Part shown: positions 32,352-43,670 of the stretch, piece by piece
How the letters are laid out: every line of letters begins with the position of its first letter
Position numbering within the stretch: position 1 is the stretch's first letter
NCBI GenBank assembly: GCA_026770025.1
Contig: JAMXDE010000004.1
Location: 3,583,501-3,647,500 of the forward strand
Source of the DNA: Craspedostauros australis
Lineage: Eukaryota; Bacillariophyta; Bacillariophyceae; Mastogloiales; Achnanthaceae
Length of the DNA: 64,000 bases
Direction: 5' to 3'
Position numbers and translations under genes: made by a program
Notes under the pieces: generated by a model
What the model was told of the DNA's origin: nothing
Seen by the model: the letters and a program-made list of their open reading frames with translations, nothing else
Databases searched by the model: none

Positions 32352-35042
32352 TTACATCTCTGCTGTGTTGGTATCCTGCTCTGCCTTGCTGTGATGCTCG
32401 GTCTTGCCAACGAACATGGCCACTTTGAATGTATTCATGGTGGGTGCTGCTTCGGTCTTGTTGTTGTTGTTGTTGTTGTTGTGAGGCTCAATGATCTCGG
32501 CTTTGCTCTTGCTGGGCGTCTTCTTCTTCTTGCCTTTCTTCTGTTGCTCAGCCTCCTCGTTGGCTTTGGTGGTCACAACGATTTGCTTCTCCAGCAATGG
32601 AATGAGGCTGCTGGTTGTTCGCAGGTTCGTTTTCAGGCACTGCAGTCCACTGACAGCCATCACCTTGAGCGCATCATCGTACATACCTTTGATGTCAGGC
32701 TTGGCGTATTTGAAGCCAGCTGATTTGCCTTTGTTGCCTGTTGCAGCTGGTTTCTTGGTGGTTGCGTTGGTTGCCTCCTCCTCCTCCAACACGAAGTCCG
32801 TGTGAGACACGGTAACGCCGATCTTGTTGCCGTTCTTGTCAGTTTCGGTGAACGTTTGTTTCCGCACATTCATGCTCAGGCCCTTGCGCTCCGTCACAAA
32901 TTCGTCACCTCCTTCCGCAGCACAAATTGCGTAGGCGATCTGATGGTGGCAAACATACGCACTCGCCAGCTTGTCCAGCCCAAATTGCTCCCAACAGGTT
33001 TCGCAAGCACCCCACAACGCATCAATGGTGAACATGCGACTCCCGTTGTGCTTACCTTGATATGCTGACACGTGTTTCGACATTGCTGGGAATATCGCAT
33101 CGTCTTTCACATTCGTGATGGGAGAATTTGGTGGTTGCAGTCGTAAGTGCCATCCGCGACTGTCAAACTCTTCGTTGATGAACCTAAGTAGTTCCGTGTC
33201 TCTGTGTGGCCCCGCACCATCCATCTGGTACCGAATCACCACGTTTTTTCCCGTCTCGGCCTTGATTTTGCTGGCGAGCGAATCCAGTGCGGGGATTTCT
33301 GTTTCGCGGAAGAATTTCTTGAGGCTGTACTTTGGCTTGGGCTTATCAGGCGCACCAACTGATTCCTTGCTGCCCGTGATCTCCAGTGCTTGGAATTACA
33401 GTTCACCCTTCACACGAGAGATTTTGTTGGGATCAGGAAGGTGTTTGTACTTGGTTGGCGAGACCCAAGTTCACTTGTACGTATTCTTCTGCGCTGGGAC
33501 CATGCGCCCAACACGTTCAAAGCTGACCCGATACGCCTTTCCTCCTTGCGCAAAGGAGTTACCTGTTGGTGCGAACGCTGTTGATGCAATCGCCATGGTC
33601 TTTTCAATGTGGCACTTGTGGTGCACAGGGTGATCGATAGGCTTAACTCCCATCTGGGGCACATGTTTGAGGTTGCGCCGAGCGACAATAGAGTAGAACC
33701 ACTTTTCGTCCATGTGGACAACAACAACTTGCGTATTCGGGAACAGCTGCGCTGATTCCCAGAACACACAGAAGTCCTTGGCCCAGATCTCGCGCTTCAT
33801 CTTCGTGGTGCCATTGATCAGAGGGAGCATTGTTGTAGAGCGGTATTCGCTGCCCTCCAAACCCATCACGTACGTTCGAATGGTCTCTGCGCTAACACAT
33901 TCGACATTGCCCCTTCCTGCTAGTTCGCGTGCAATATCGTCCCACGAGAGTGCGCCACCGCATTGTCGCATCACATCCTGGAGGTCGTATTGGAGGAATG
34001 GACCGCGCTCCAACCACAAATCGGACAGGGCTTTCGCAGATGCCAGCTCCTCAGGCAAAACAGAAGCAAATGCAGATGAGATGTTGTCAGACTTCAACTG
34101 TTGTTGTGGATGTTTCAGCCTCAACTGCTTAGCGAAGGCAGCGCGTGGCGTGAAGCATTGTTGTTGTTTCTGGGAGCTGGTGAAGATGCTCCTGCCTGTG
34201 TCGCTGCGCTTCTTCCGTTCGAAGTTGTTCTGTTGGAACTTTTGGATGTTGCTGGCGACAGTAGAAGTGCCAATATCCCAAGCATGGGCGATCAATTTTG
34301 CATTGGCTGGGATCCCACCCAAATTGAAGTAGAGAACGATGTAGTTGTGCTTTTCTTGCCTATCAAGTTGTTTCTTGCTATTGGTGGTCTTAGTGTTGCT
34401 ACGCCCTCCATCCTTTCGCAACCATCTTTTCGTTGTTGGACCTTTCTTCATCTGCTTCTTGAGACGGGCGATTGCCATTTCTTTCTGTTGACGTGAGACC
34501 TCCAGAAAAGCAGCGATTTTGGCTTCTTGCGATTCCATGGTAGTTGGGGATGGTGTGGGGGGCTCAGCCTTGTTGTTGGCACGCGTGGCAGCAACGGAGT
34601 GATGCTGGGGAGAAAGGAGGGAAGGCTTAGCAAGGCCACCAGCGTTTGGAGTCCGTGCGAAGGTAGCAAGGCTGTGTGGCGCGCACAGATCCTCACGAAC
34701 GATGTACATGTGCCCTCTGGACATCACTGGGGTCACCATGACCATCTCCACCTCTCCTGGTGCAAGAGGTCCATCACGTTTGACGGTAGCGCTCTCAACA
34801 GTCAGCTTCATCAGCGACTGGACATGGCACACACCGAGGTCATGAACCCTGCCACGTGAGTCCGTGTGGGATGACACCTTCACACAGTCACCAGCGAGCA
34901 TCATGCTTGCAAGGTGAAGAGTACAGTGATTGCAGGATGATGTGAACTTTGTTGATGGAGGCTGCGGTTGAGTTGAAAGACGCGTCGCAACACACACCAG
35001 AAACACGATGACAGCAACGCAGCGCACCGCATCATCAGCCAT
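32352..35042 (-). pseudogene. Tc1/mariner-IS630-like transposase with two stop codons
   Basis: One reading frame runs from an ATG at 35040-35042 to the stop at 32352 but is broken by TGA (33471-33473) and TAA (33396-33398), 25 codons apart. The sequence between them (SPTKYKHLPDPNKISRVKGE) still looks like protein, so these are nonsense changes; both fit single C-to-T transitions (CGA and CAA). The catalytic signature is HMDEKWFY, QMDGAGPHRD and QPPNSPITNVKD, with 38 residues between the second and third Asp, as in the DDxD branch of the Tc1/mariner superfamily. A basic, coiled N-terminal part (LKKQMKKGPTTKRWLRK) and a helix-turn-helix-like region precede it. A Lys/Asn-rich tail with a poly-Asn run follows. 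An intron spanning both stops was considered and is less likely. Confidence 0.75.
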
Positions 35043-36563
35043 CGCAGCACAGCACGGCGCAGCGCATCACAGAGGACATGGGCAACATTGGATGGTCAGA
35101 AGGTGCATCGTATCGTCCACTCTCTCCGATGTGGAGGGTCACAGTCATTCTACATTGTTGTAAAAGCAATGGCTACAAGCAGCAGAGAATCAACAGCAGG
35201 TCGTCCCAGATGCGCAATGTTTCCGTTGTCCACTTTGTGAGGTCAATTTTGTTGTTGTGGAATGGAGGCGCAATTCGGGACTCGCAAAGTGTTCGCATTG
35301 GTTGGCACATTCGGTAGAATTGTGATTAATCTCCATGGCCCCCAACAGCAAAAACTGTTTGAGAACACCAAACACAACACAACAACACGACAATGGAGAA
35401 ACACAACAAAACTCCTCAAGCGCCGTCGAACGGCATCGACGGCACTGCCACAACCAGCGGTCCATTGCAAGATCTGAGCGCATAGGCGGAACCGCCATGT
35501 AAAGTTTGGTGGATGAGCGAGAGGGGGATGCCATCCTGGTTTATTTGGGGCCGTGGCAGGCCCACGCGCACATGACACGATTCGGAGGAAAATCCGCTCG
35601 TTGGATATGGTCTCTGCCTGGAATGCACAGGCCATTCCAACGACCATGGATGGGCAAGATGCATCCAAGAGGATACGATGAAGATGCACACGAAGTTTGA
35701 GGGTCGGGGGTGGCCTGGAAGGTGCCCTCCGCAAGAAACAAGTGGAGGGCAAGAGTTTTTTGGTGGGTGGCGGCGGACACATCACGTGACTTGGGTGGTG
35801 ATGGGCGCCATTGACAAGTCACCCAGATCGCCAAGCTACCCATCGCAGATGTGTTCAGAATCAAATCAGGAACAAGGATATGGAGGAGATTCCGAGTAGG
35901 ATTGTCTGGAAGAGGCTGCAGCCTGGGATGCACACAAAATGGTGTTTTTGGGGTGTCGCAAAAACTCCATGTTGGCGTCAGCCCATGGAGATGTACCTTT
36001 GGAGGTATGAACGCCCCAACCATTTTGAACACATCAGTGTGTCGCCAGAGAACGTGGGAACGCATGAGGGGCATGTGAAGAAGCTGCAAGGGTCCTATCG
36101 ACGAGATACGGATCCAAATCCAAACGGCATGCGCGTCGGAATCGGGTGTTCGAAATTTCTGCGTTTCAGTGCAGGGACAGTTTGGAGTGTGAAATGCACA
36201 TTGGACTCGGAGCGCTTCATGGAGTGGATAGATGGGGGGTATCCGGAGCCAGTGTGGTGCGCAGATTGTGAAAATGCCAGGGATGATAATGATGATCATG
36301 GGTGGTGAAGGTAGGGCAGCATGATGCCATCGAGAATTTTTTGCACCCACCACCTGACACACAGCAAGCCAAAACGACATTTAAAATAAAGTTCATACAA
36401 ATTTAACTTCGATATTCAGAATAAGCGATAGCCAAGCGTCCGAATGCACTGTCTATTTTAAATTTTAAACGATATGGTGTCGAGATATAACATCATAAGC
36501 AGTTGTTTGGATGGTTTTGGGTGTGCTCTATTTTAGTCTACTTTATCACGACTCATCACGAGT
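35043..36563. other. Region with long opposed open frames, possible degraded gene
   Basis: A minus frame of 279 codons (35541-36380) and a plus frame of 165 codons (35811-36308) overlap. The plus-strand translation is Trp-rich and contains two related segments, WIWSLPGMH near 35610 and VWKRLQPGMH near 35900, showing a diverged duplication of about 300 bp. I recognise neither protein. The 3' part (36370-36560) is AT-rich and includes ATGCACTGTCTA, which resembles a mariner-type end but has no partner that I could find. Confidence 0.35.
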
Positions 36564-36619
36564 AAAACTCCACAACTAGTGTTATCGTGAACAGTTTACG
36601 GTTTGGCGCAGGTCGTACG
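36564..36619 (-). repeat. Right inverted repeat of interval 2
   Basis: Reverse complement matches 24976-25032 with one gap and three mismatches, ending GGCGCAGGTCGTACG. Confidence 0.9.
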
Positions 36620-37677
36620 CATTGAGATGAGAGGTGTCCTTGCGAGCTGTTCGCACATGTTCGTACCAAACGTCTATCCGTACAAGGTTTGTCACTGCCA
36701 TTCACGATCACGCCATTCGGGAATTCCGTTGTTTGGCAACCTCACATCCAAGGAAGAGTTTTGTCAACGATCTCCATCTTGCTTCCCAAAGGTACGCAAT
36801 TGCATCCCTGATGTTCGTCCGTTCGCACAATCGCGTATACAGCTTGCGACCGGCCGTTTTAAACTTAGAATGCGCTGGTCGCGGCGATACAAGTCTCTGA
36901 GTATGCGGGCGAGAAAGGGCGAAGACAGTTGTGAACTTCAAGAAGAAGTTGCGCTGATTCATGCCACTTGCAGCGATAGAAAGCGAAACCGCTCAGTATC
37001 AACGCACCCCGAGAGCACGATCATATCCACAAGGAAGGGTGAGCAGGCGTCACCTCGTTGTGTGCGAGTAGTGCGACTAGTGAGAGCAAGAGGAGCCGCA
37101 GTTGGGGTGAGTCTCCTTCTGTTGCTGCTAGTCTTGTTGCCGTTGTTGTTGTCGTCGTTGTTGCTGCTGCTTCCATTCCTTTGTCTCGAGTCGCCAGCGG
37201 TGTTTGGACTCATGTGATTGTTGGAGGGCAGCTGTTCATTTGGGGGAACGGACGGATGCCACAACGGAGAATCATTGTCGATTCGATTTCTTACAGCCAC
37301 GAAAGAGCAAGCGAGCAGACACGACGAAGTTCCACAATTTCATGGAGGCAACCAAGAAACTGAGGCAAAATACGCACGAGTAACACAATCACAAACTCTG
37401 TTGCCCGTGCGAGCAAGAAAACAGGAGAACACACGGCGCGCGGGCATTAGCACGTTGAAACACGAAGGGCGACCAAGAAACCGAATCAGCTGTGGCACGC
37501 GAAGGATTCGAAGAGCACCGTGCTTCCTTCCCATAAGACACCATAATAATATATAACGCCAGAATCACACCACAACCCAACACGCCACAACGAAACACAC
37601 CATAGTTGACCAAGAAAGCACACCACAGCAAGAAATCGCAAGACCAAGCAAGACAACGCAGAGCAAGAAGAACAACC
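36620..37677. other. Intergenic, upstream of the 37678 gene
   Basis: No supported gene. A CTG/GTT-rich stretch (about 37110-37180) yields poly-Leu frames that are not convincing. Confidence 0.45.
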
Positions 37678-39072
37678 ATGACTGCCGCGCTTCAAGTTCC
37701 TTACGGCGCAGACTCGATCGGCGACGATGCCGCCGAAAACAGCGAGCACAGCATCTCCAGCATCATCAACACCACAAACTCCTGCTTGGGATCACCAAGA
37801 CCACAAAAGGCAACACCTACCGCATCACCAGCTGCATCACCTTCCACACCAACACCAGCAGCATTCGCAAAGCGCACCATCGCAGCCATGTTCCGATCGC
37901 CGCCGCCAAAGCACACGGGCCGCTTCCTGCGATCAACGCGCAAGCAGAATCCTCAGCAACGTCAGCAAGTGCGATCACAGCCGCGGCCGCAGCCCAGCAA
38001 GATGAGAACCGCAGGCGGAGATGCCCAACTGCCACCTCCGCCCAGACTGTCATCACCTCTGCATGTTCTGCGCAAGGTGCGGGCTGCTGCCCGGTCCGAC
38101 AGGAAGACGCTGCTGCACACCACCAAATCCGTGTGCTTGGCCAACGCGATCAACAGCCCCAACTACAAGAACGCACGCAAGGGCCAAAATGGGGACCACC
38201 AGCAAGGACCGCAGCATGATGCGGCGGCTGCTGCTGCACCACTCGGACCGCTGTCACCCGCCAAGTCGGCGATGGTCATGGTGGATGAGGCGCTTGACAT
38301 CATGAGGCACAACCCCGCGAGCGATGCCGAGTCAACTGCCGCATCGACGATGGAGGCATCGTCCCATCAGAACAGCTTGGCCAGCGACTGCGCATCGTGC
38401 TGTTCGGAAGGCACCACGGCGACGGCCGCCACCTACATCAGCCGCAGCGGTTGCAGCATCGCAAGCGCAGCTGCGCAAGTTCCACGCCACCAGGATCGCC
38501 CAACACGGGAAGCTCGAGACGAAGCGCCGCAGCAGCAATCCACGCGACGGCGCGTCAAGTTCCATCTCGAACGCAACACATACCTCGAGTCCACCCTCGT
38601 GCTCACGAGCAACGACATCGAGGCGGCCTGGTACCACTGCGACGACTACGACCGCATCGTGCATGACTCCATGGACGAGCTGCGACAGCAACCCATGTGC
38701 AACCCGGGATGGTACCTCGATATCGTCAACAAATGCAGACAGGCCACATGCGACAGCTTCTCCGCGCAGCGCCTGCGACGATACGCATCAGCGTTGCAAC
38801 GAGGATGCGCCGTGCGCACTCACGATGGTGCGACCACGCCTCTGCGCGGATTCGAGGTCGAACTCATTCCCAGCCTGCGATTCCAACGCAAGAAGCATTG
38901 CCAGGCGGTCCTGCAGTCGTACCACAAGCTCCAGACGACGCAGGAAGGATCGCTGCACGCCGATTTGAGGGACCGCATGCTACGGGCACGATCGCTGCAC
39001 CTGAGCCGCCCGCTGCAGCTGTGGGCCAGGGTCCTCGCGGAACAAGACATGCTCGAGGCCTGGGGAGTTTGA
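37678..39072 (+). CDS. Conserved diatom-type protein with C-terminal RGxE domain, function unknown
   Basis: Single exon, 464 residues. The ATG at 37678 has a good context (CAACCATGA); the frame is open further up but without another ATG. The first ~280 residues are disordered, rich in Ser, Ala, Pro and Gln. From about 285 a folded part begins (RRRVKFHLERNTYLES), followed by NDIEAAWYHCDDYDRI, then PLRGFEVELIPSLRFQRKKH and SRPLQLWARVLAEQD. This order (VxF segment, W-Y-x-x-x-D/E-[YF], RG[LF]E, basic R-x-x-H, A-x-x-D) is one I recall from a large set of diatom proteins of unknown function. No catalytic motif is evident; a regulatory or scaffold role would be a guess. Confidence 0.7.
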   Translation: MTAALQVPYGADSIGDDAAENSEHSISSIINTTNSCLGSPRPQKATPTASPAASPSTPTPAAFAKRTIAAMFRSPPPKHTGRFLRSTRKQNPQQRQQVRSQPRPQPSKMRTAGGDAQLPPPPRLSSPLHVLRKVRAAARSDRKTLLHTTKSVCLANAINSPNYKNARKGQNGDHQQGPQHDAAAAAAPLGPLSPAKSAMVMVDEALDIMRHNPASDAESTAASTMEASSHQNSLASDCASCCSEGTTATAATYISRSGCSIASAAAQVPRHQDRPTREARDEAPQQQSTRRRVKFHLERNTYLESTLVLTSNDIEAAWYHCDDYDRIVHDSMDELRQQPMCNPGWYLDIVNKCRQATCDSFSAQRLRRYASALQRGCAVRTHDGATTPLRGFEVELIPSLRFQRKKHCQAVLQSYHKLQTTQEGSLHADLRDRMLRARSLHLSRPLQLWARVLAEQDMLEAWGV

Positions 39073-40622
39073 AGCGTTGGTTTGGGAACGGCTGGCCATT
39101 CCACCGTGATCGTGCCGGTGACGAAGATGCTGCCAACGATAGGCGGTCCAGTCTGTTGCAGACGCGGACGCAAACGCAGACACGGATGCATCATCATGTA
39201 TCGGGGCAGCAGCAGCAACAACAACAGCAACAACGTATACACCATACGCATATGTGATGCATCTACATATGATTCCACATATGCAGAGGTGTGATGTGAA
39301 GATAAAGTATTTTGCTCCACGATGCTATGATCGATACGCCGAGATGCGGATGCAGGTGCGAATATCTTGCATTTCGCAGGGGAGCGCAAGACCAAGGAAG
39401 AACCTGCGTTTCGCACATGTGGCACAGTTCTGTGCGTGATGGGAGCAATGGGGGTGGGGTGGAGCGGGGAGACTACTACGACTATGCGAGCTAAGAGATA
39501 ACAGGGTTAACATTAACGCGAATATCGATCACAACAGTTCAAGGGTGCCATACCTACATTCTTGTTTGGTACCATTCCCGGAGATGCAGCAAAGATGCAA
39601 AGAACGACGCGAGCAACGTGGAGTATACCAACACCATGCGAGAAAACACAAAGGGGCCAGGTAGTTCAAGGTAGTTACAACGTCACATAGCGCAGACCCT
39701 TGTTGACCCAAGAGCACCGCATTCGTCCCCGTTCCATACTTGTTGCGTCGCCTATCGCTTGTTGTCAAGACCCGCACAGCACAACGACCTTAGCAGCCGA
39801 AGCCGAACCATGACAAATTACATCAACCGGCATCATCACGTTTCACGACAAAGTGAACAATTCTGAATGGTACCCAACATCCGTTTTATGAATAATGAGT
39901 ATACCACCGCATATTCCATTGCTGATGGAAAGACCTCGTTCAAGAACAATTAGACCTCGTAAGAAGAATGAGACCAACAGTTCATTGTCTGTCCGACAGT
40001 TCCGTGTTGGTCGCCAAATCGAACAACTTTTTGCATTGTTCTCCATTTTTTGCTGGAGAAACATGGGCTGGCTTGTCGGCTCGAGGGACATGTGCCCAGT
40101 TGACTCATAGGAGTGCTTCGACATGAGAGGAGATGTTAAACAAGCGTCATGCGACTGTCGCAGCCGTGGAATGACGTTATGGCATCCGATAGTGAAACAT
40201 GTTGGGCATGTCCGTTGAACTGAAATGAGTTCGATGCGGAAGCACACGCCGTTGCGGCCATTTGCGTGCCCACGAAGTTTGTGAGGTGAGCGGAGTTGAG
40301 GACAACGGCAAAGTGCGATGGTGTGTGAGTGTGGAAGAGTTGGAGGGAAAAGTGATCGACTGCACATTCGCGTACTCCATCGTCAACTCGATTTGAGCAG
40401 AGTGCTCTGCCATTCGAGAGAATACAGTATTGTGGCGACCCAATCCATGGCACGTGGCTGCTGATCACGTCAAAGATTGAGAAAGAGTGTGAACAACCGT
40501 GGAATTCCACGCTGGCTGCTGCCAACAAACCAAAACAAGGCCAATCAATCCGCATCACATCGCATTGGTTGGAAACAATCGCAATCGCAAGCACAACGAG
40601 AAGCAGAAGCAGAAGCACCATC
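39073..40622. other. Intergenic, upstream of the SPX-MFS gene
   Basis: About 1.5 kb. A CAG/CAA run (about 39207-39232) directly follows the upstream gene. A TATGCATATG-like palindromic patch lies near 39240-39285. No gene supported. Confidence 0.45.
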
Positions 40623-43415
40623 ATGACGGACTACTATGAGATGTACAAACAGGCGCAGAAGACTGAGTGGATCGAGTACTACGTCGACTACGCAGCCGCC
40701 AAGGAGAAGCTGCATCTCTATCGCAAGCAACGTCGCGCATGGGCGCGTTCATTCTCACGCGGAGATGCGATACCACCCATTTCATTCCGAAAGCATGAGC
40801 CCATCGAGATGGTGGTGGAAGGCGTCCACACAACGCCCATGGAGGATCCCGTGATGGCGGCTCGCAGCTTTGATGGCGAGGCGGGAGCGCAGCAAGCGGA
40901 AGACACGATGGGGTACTCGATGTCGCTGGATGATCGCGTGGAGGGTGCTGCGGATAAGGGAACCAGCACGGGGTTGGACTGGAAGCAGATGATGCATCGC
41001 CTGCATATGGAGGAGCGTGTCGACTTTGCCAACTTCATTGAGGGTGAGCTGAGGAGAGCGTCGGAGTTGCATCAGAAAGTGGTTCACAATCTGGAGCATT
41101 GGATACAGCGCGATGATGCGGATGAGGATGACAGCGACGCACCGAGTGATCGAGAGCATGGCTACAAGGACATCGCTGCTGCCGGGTACTCTCAGCCGCA
41201 GCAAGTTCAGCAACAGCAAATACAACCGCAACAGCAACAGCAAAGCACCCAACAATTGATTCCGACAGATGGCGGTGCTGCGATGGTGGGCACGACCACA
41301 CAGGAAGAACCAACGGCCAACATTCAGATCGAGATTGGGAAATCAGGACTGCGGCCATCCCGGAGACAGCTCAAGGAGCAGCTGCTTGACATCTACGCCT
41401 TCTGTGTGGCCAACATCATCACTGTGCGGCAATTGTTGCTCAAGTATGATGCGATCGTCCTCACCTACGACGGCATCACGCTGACGGAATGGGACCTCAA
41501 ACGGCAAGGTCGTCTCAATGACACCTTCTTCTGCATGAGCGTCCTGAAGGATCTTCACACGGACTTGCTGGTCAAGTTCTTTCAAGGTATCAGCGATAAC
41601 AGTGCCGAGAACAACACAACGGCGGACGGCGGCATCGATCCCAGCGATATGAAGGAACAGATCTGCGACGTGCACCGCATCCTCGACAAGACGCTCAAGC
41701 GATGTGAGAAGGTGGCAGGCGGACAGATCGTGGTCAAAGATCGGCTCATTTACATGATGCGACAGTACATTGTGGTGGGATTTCAACGATCCGGCCTGCT
41801 GCTGGAGCCAGAGAATCTCCGCGCACGAGGGCAGAGCCTGCAGTCCGATATGCGGCGCCTCGTGCGGTGGATCTACCGCAACCACGACCTCGCCATGATG
41901 TGGTCGTCAAGGGATTCTTCCTTCGCGGCGATGTCACAGATGGATTCTACCAACGTGTGGCCTCTGATCCTGAATCTGATATCGTGCTTCCTCTTCATGA
42001 TGAACAACTACATCATCGAACCATCGTCGGCGTACTATGCCAACGCGCTCGGCAGCTCTGATGCGCTGTCCGGCATCATGATCGGTGCCGCGCCGTGGTT
42101 CGCGCTGCTGTCCTCCGTCGGGTACAGCTTCTGGACGAACGCATCGTACAAGCAACCGATCGTCTTCGCCAGCCTCCTCATGATGATCGGGAACACCCTC
42201 TACGCCGCGGCCTACAGCTACAGGAGCATGGAGATGTGCCTCATCGGCCGTGCCATCACCGGACTCGGCGCACCCCGAATCATCAATCGCCGATACGTTG
42301 CGGACGCGACCCCATTCTCACTGCGGACCATGGCGAGCGCGGCGTTTGCGCTCATGACAGCGCTCGGTGCGGCCTTGGGTCCCGGCATGGCCATCGCGCT
42401 GGACATGGTCACACCATTCCAATTCAACCTCCCGTTCCTCGGCATGCAGTACTTCAACGGTATGACGGGGCCCGGCTACTTCATGGCCCTTTGCTGGGCT
42501 ATCTACCTCATTGCCGTCATCGTCAGCTTCCGCGAGCCCAGGAGATCAGGCCTAGCGGAATTGAAACGTCGAGAAAGTGCGGAGCTGGAACAGAGTCTCA
42601 GCATGGACGAACCACGAAGCGGCTTCGCGACAACGGACGCCATGCGCGATGATGGATCAGACTGCGCCAAGTCCGATTACTACGACGACGATGACGAGGA
42701 GGACGACAGCGGGAGTAGCAGTGGCGGCGCTGGTGGCGCGAACAAGGGTGTGCTTATGAACAGCCCATTTTACTGCATCAGGAACATGAATCGTGCTACA
42801 GCGCTGTGCATGGTCCTCATCTTCATGAAACGTATCTCGTTGGAATCCGTCGTCGGATCCACCTCCGTCATCACCAAGAACAGATTCCACTGGAGCATCA
42901 AGAACGTGGGATCGCTGCATCTCGCCAACGGCATCGTCGTCATCCCCATCAGCATACTGGCCGGCTGGATGTCGCAGTACCACTCGGACCGGCTGCTGGC
43001 ATCCTGGTTCATGACGATCACCATCGTCGGCATGCTGCTCCTGGTGGATCCCACCGATCTGGTCGATGCGGAGTCCAGCGACTCCTACAACGACACACAC
43101 GTGTTCGCCGTGGGGCCCTTGCGGTACGTGGTCGGTTCGTTGGTCGCATTCTCCGGCATCGAAGCCTGCGAATCCTTCGTGGCGTCCATGATGAGCAAGG
43201 TGGTGCCATCAGCTCTGGCCGTCGGTACATTCAACTCTGGATTACTGACGACGTTGGTGGGGACGTCCGGACGTGCCGTCGGCGATGCCTTCATCACTTG
43301 GATGGGATTGATCAGCATCCGCAACTTGCTGAATCTGCTCATCCTTCCTGGTTTGGCATTGGTGCTGATATCCTTGACCTTGCTGAGGCGGAACTACCAC
43401 ATCGTGGGCGTCTGA
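40623..43415 (+). CDS. VPT1: SPX-MFS phosphate transporter (vacuolar, Vpt1/PHT5 type)
   Basis: Single exon, 930 residues from the ATG at 40623 (MTDYYEMYKQ). An N-terminal SPX domain is split by low-complexity inserts: WIEYYVDYAAAKEKL (15-30), VDFANFIEGELRRASELHQK (about 140-160), a poly-Gln loop, then RRQLKEQLLDIYAFC and LLLKYDAIV (about 245-280). A major-facilitator part follows from about 450, with GLGAPRIINRRYVAD and a GYFMALCWAIYLI helix typical of SPX-MFS proteins. A large acidic loop (DDDDEEDDSGSSSGG) separates the two transporter halves. Family members load inorganic phosphate into vacuoles and are gated by inositol pyrophosphates bound to SPX. The usual KKxxK-type basic cluster of the last SPX helix is reduced to one Lys here. 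The 3' end converges on TAF11, 255 bp apart. Confidence 0.9.
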   Translation: MTDYYEMYKQAQKTEWIEYYVDYAAAKEKLHLYRKQRRAWARSFSRGDAIPPISFRKHEPIEMVVEGVHTTPMEDPVMAARSFDGEAGAQQAEDTMGYSMSLDDRVEGAADKGTSTGLDWKQMMHRLHMEERVDFANFIEGELRRASELHQKVVHNLEHWIQRDDADEDDSDAPSDREHGYKDIAAAGYSQPQQVQQQQIQPQQQQQSTQQLIPTDGGAAMVGTTTQEEPTANIQIEIGKSGLRPSRRQLKEQLLDIYAFCVANIITVRQLLLKYDAIVLTYDGITLTEWDLKRQGRLNDTFFCMSVLKDLHTDLLVKFFQGISDNSAENNTTADGGIDPSDMKEQICDVHRILDKTLKRCEKVAGGQIVVKDRLIYMMRQYIVVGFQRSGLLLEPENLRARGQSLQSDMRRLVRWIYRNHDLAMMWSSRDSSFAAMSQMDSTNVWPLILNLISCFLFMMNNYIIEPSSAYYANALGSSDALSGIMIGAAPWFALLSSVGYSFWTNASYKQPIVFASLLMMIGNTLYAAAYSYRSMEMCLIGRAITGLGAPRIINRRYVADATPFSLRTMASAAFALMTALGAALGPGMAIALDMVTPFQFNLPFLGMQYFNGMTGPGYFMALCWAIYLIAVIVSFREPRRSGLAELKRRESAELEQSLSMDEPRSGFATTDAMRDDGSDCAKSDYYDDDDEEDDSGSSSGGAGGANKGVLMNSPFYCIRNMNRATALCMVLIFMKRISLESVVGSTSVITKNRFHWSIKNVGSLHLANGIVVIPISILAGWMSQYHSDRLLASWFMTITIVGMLLLVDPTDLVDAESSDSYNDTHVFAVGPLRYVVGSLVAFSGIEACESFVASMMSKVVPSALAVGTFNSGLLTTLVGTSGRAVGDAFITWMGLISIRNLLNLLILPGLALVLISLTLLRRNYHIVGV

Positions 43416-43670
43416 GTTCGGTTGCAGGACACAAGATCGGTGTATGGTGCTGTGCGAGTGTGTGCCGTACGTACAAATAGCGCATGCACTGAAGCGGTCT
43501 CGATTGCAATATGTACCATACACAATGTAACAGTACATCAAGTATTACTCTACCATCATAGAGAATACTTCTTTAGGAATAGCATTGTACCATACGCATA
43601 CAAAATTGGACTAGTAGAATCGATCGTCGAGTATAATGGAGTGCTTCTTTTTGCATTGGTGTGGTCGAGT

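Larger units (their letters stand above)
24976..36619. mobile_element. TIR-bounded composite transposon interval 2 (11.6 kb)
   Basis: Inverted repeats at 24976-25032 and 36564-36619 agree at 53 of 57 aligned columns, starting CGTACGACCTGCGCC. The outermost CGTACG is itself a palindrome, so the flanks can be read as a TA, GTAC or CGTACG duplication; TA would fit Tc1/mariner. Inside are a Harbinger partner gene (minus, 25510-27228), a Harbinger transposase (plus, 28379-29455), a decayed host-type gene (30601-31467) and a broken Tc1/mariner-like transposase (minus, 32352-35042). Either the ends belong to the Harbinger element and the mariner-like copy inserted into it, or the ends belong to the mariner-like element and Harbinger is nested. 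The 0.48-kb gap from partner stop to left TIR resembles the 0.39-kb gap in element 1, favouring the first reading; TA flanks favour the second. Confidence 0.65.

Noticed and set aside
33396-33473. An intron removing both stops from the mariner-like transposase
   Set aside because: The sequence between the stops still reads as transposase-like protein and no good donor/acceptor pair keeps the frame, so two nonsense mutations are simpler.
36420-36460. Mariner-like end sequence near ATGCACTGTCTA
   Set aside because: A matching inverted copy was looked for in 29.4-32.4 kb and not found by eye.
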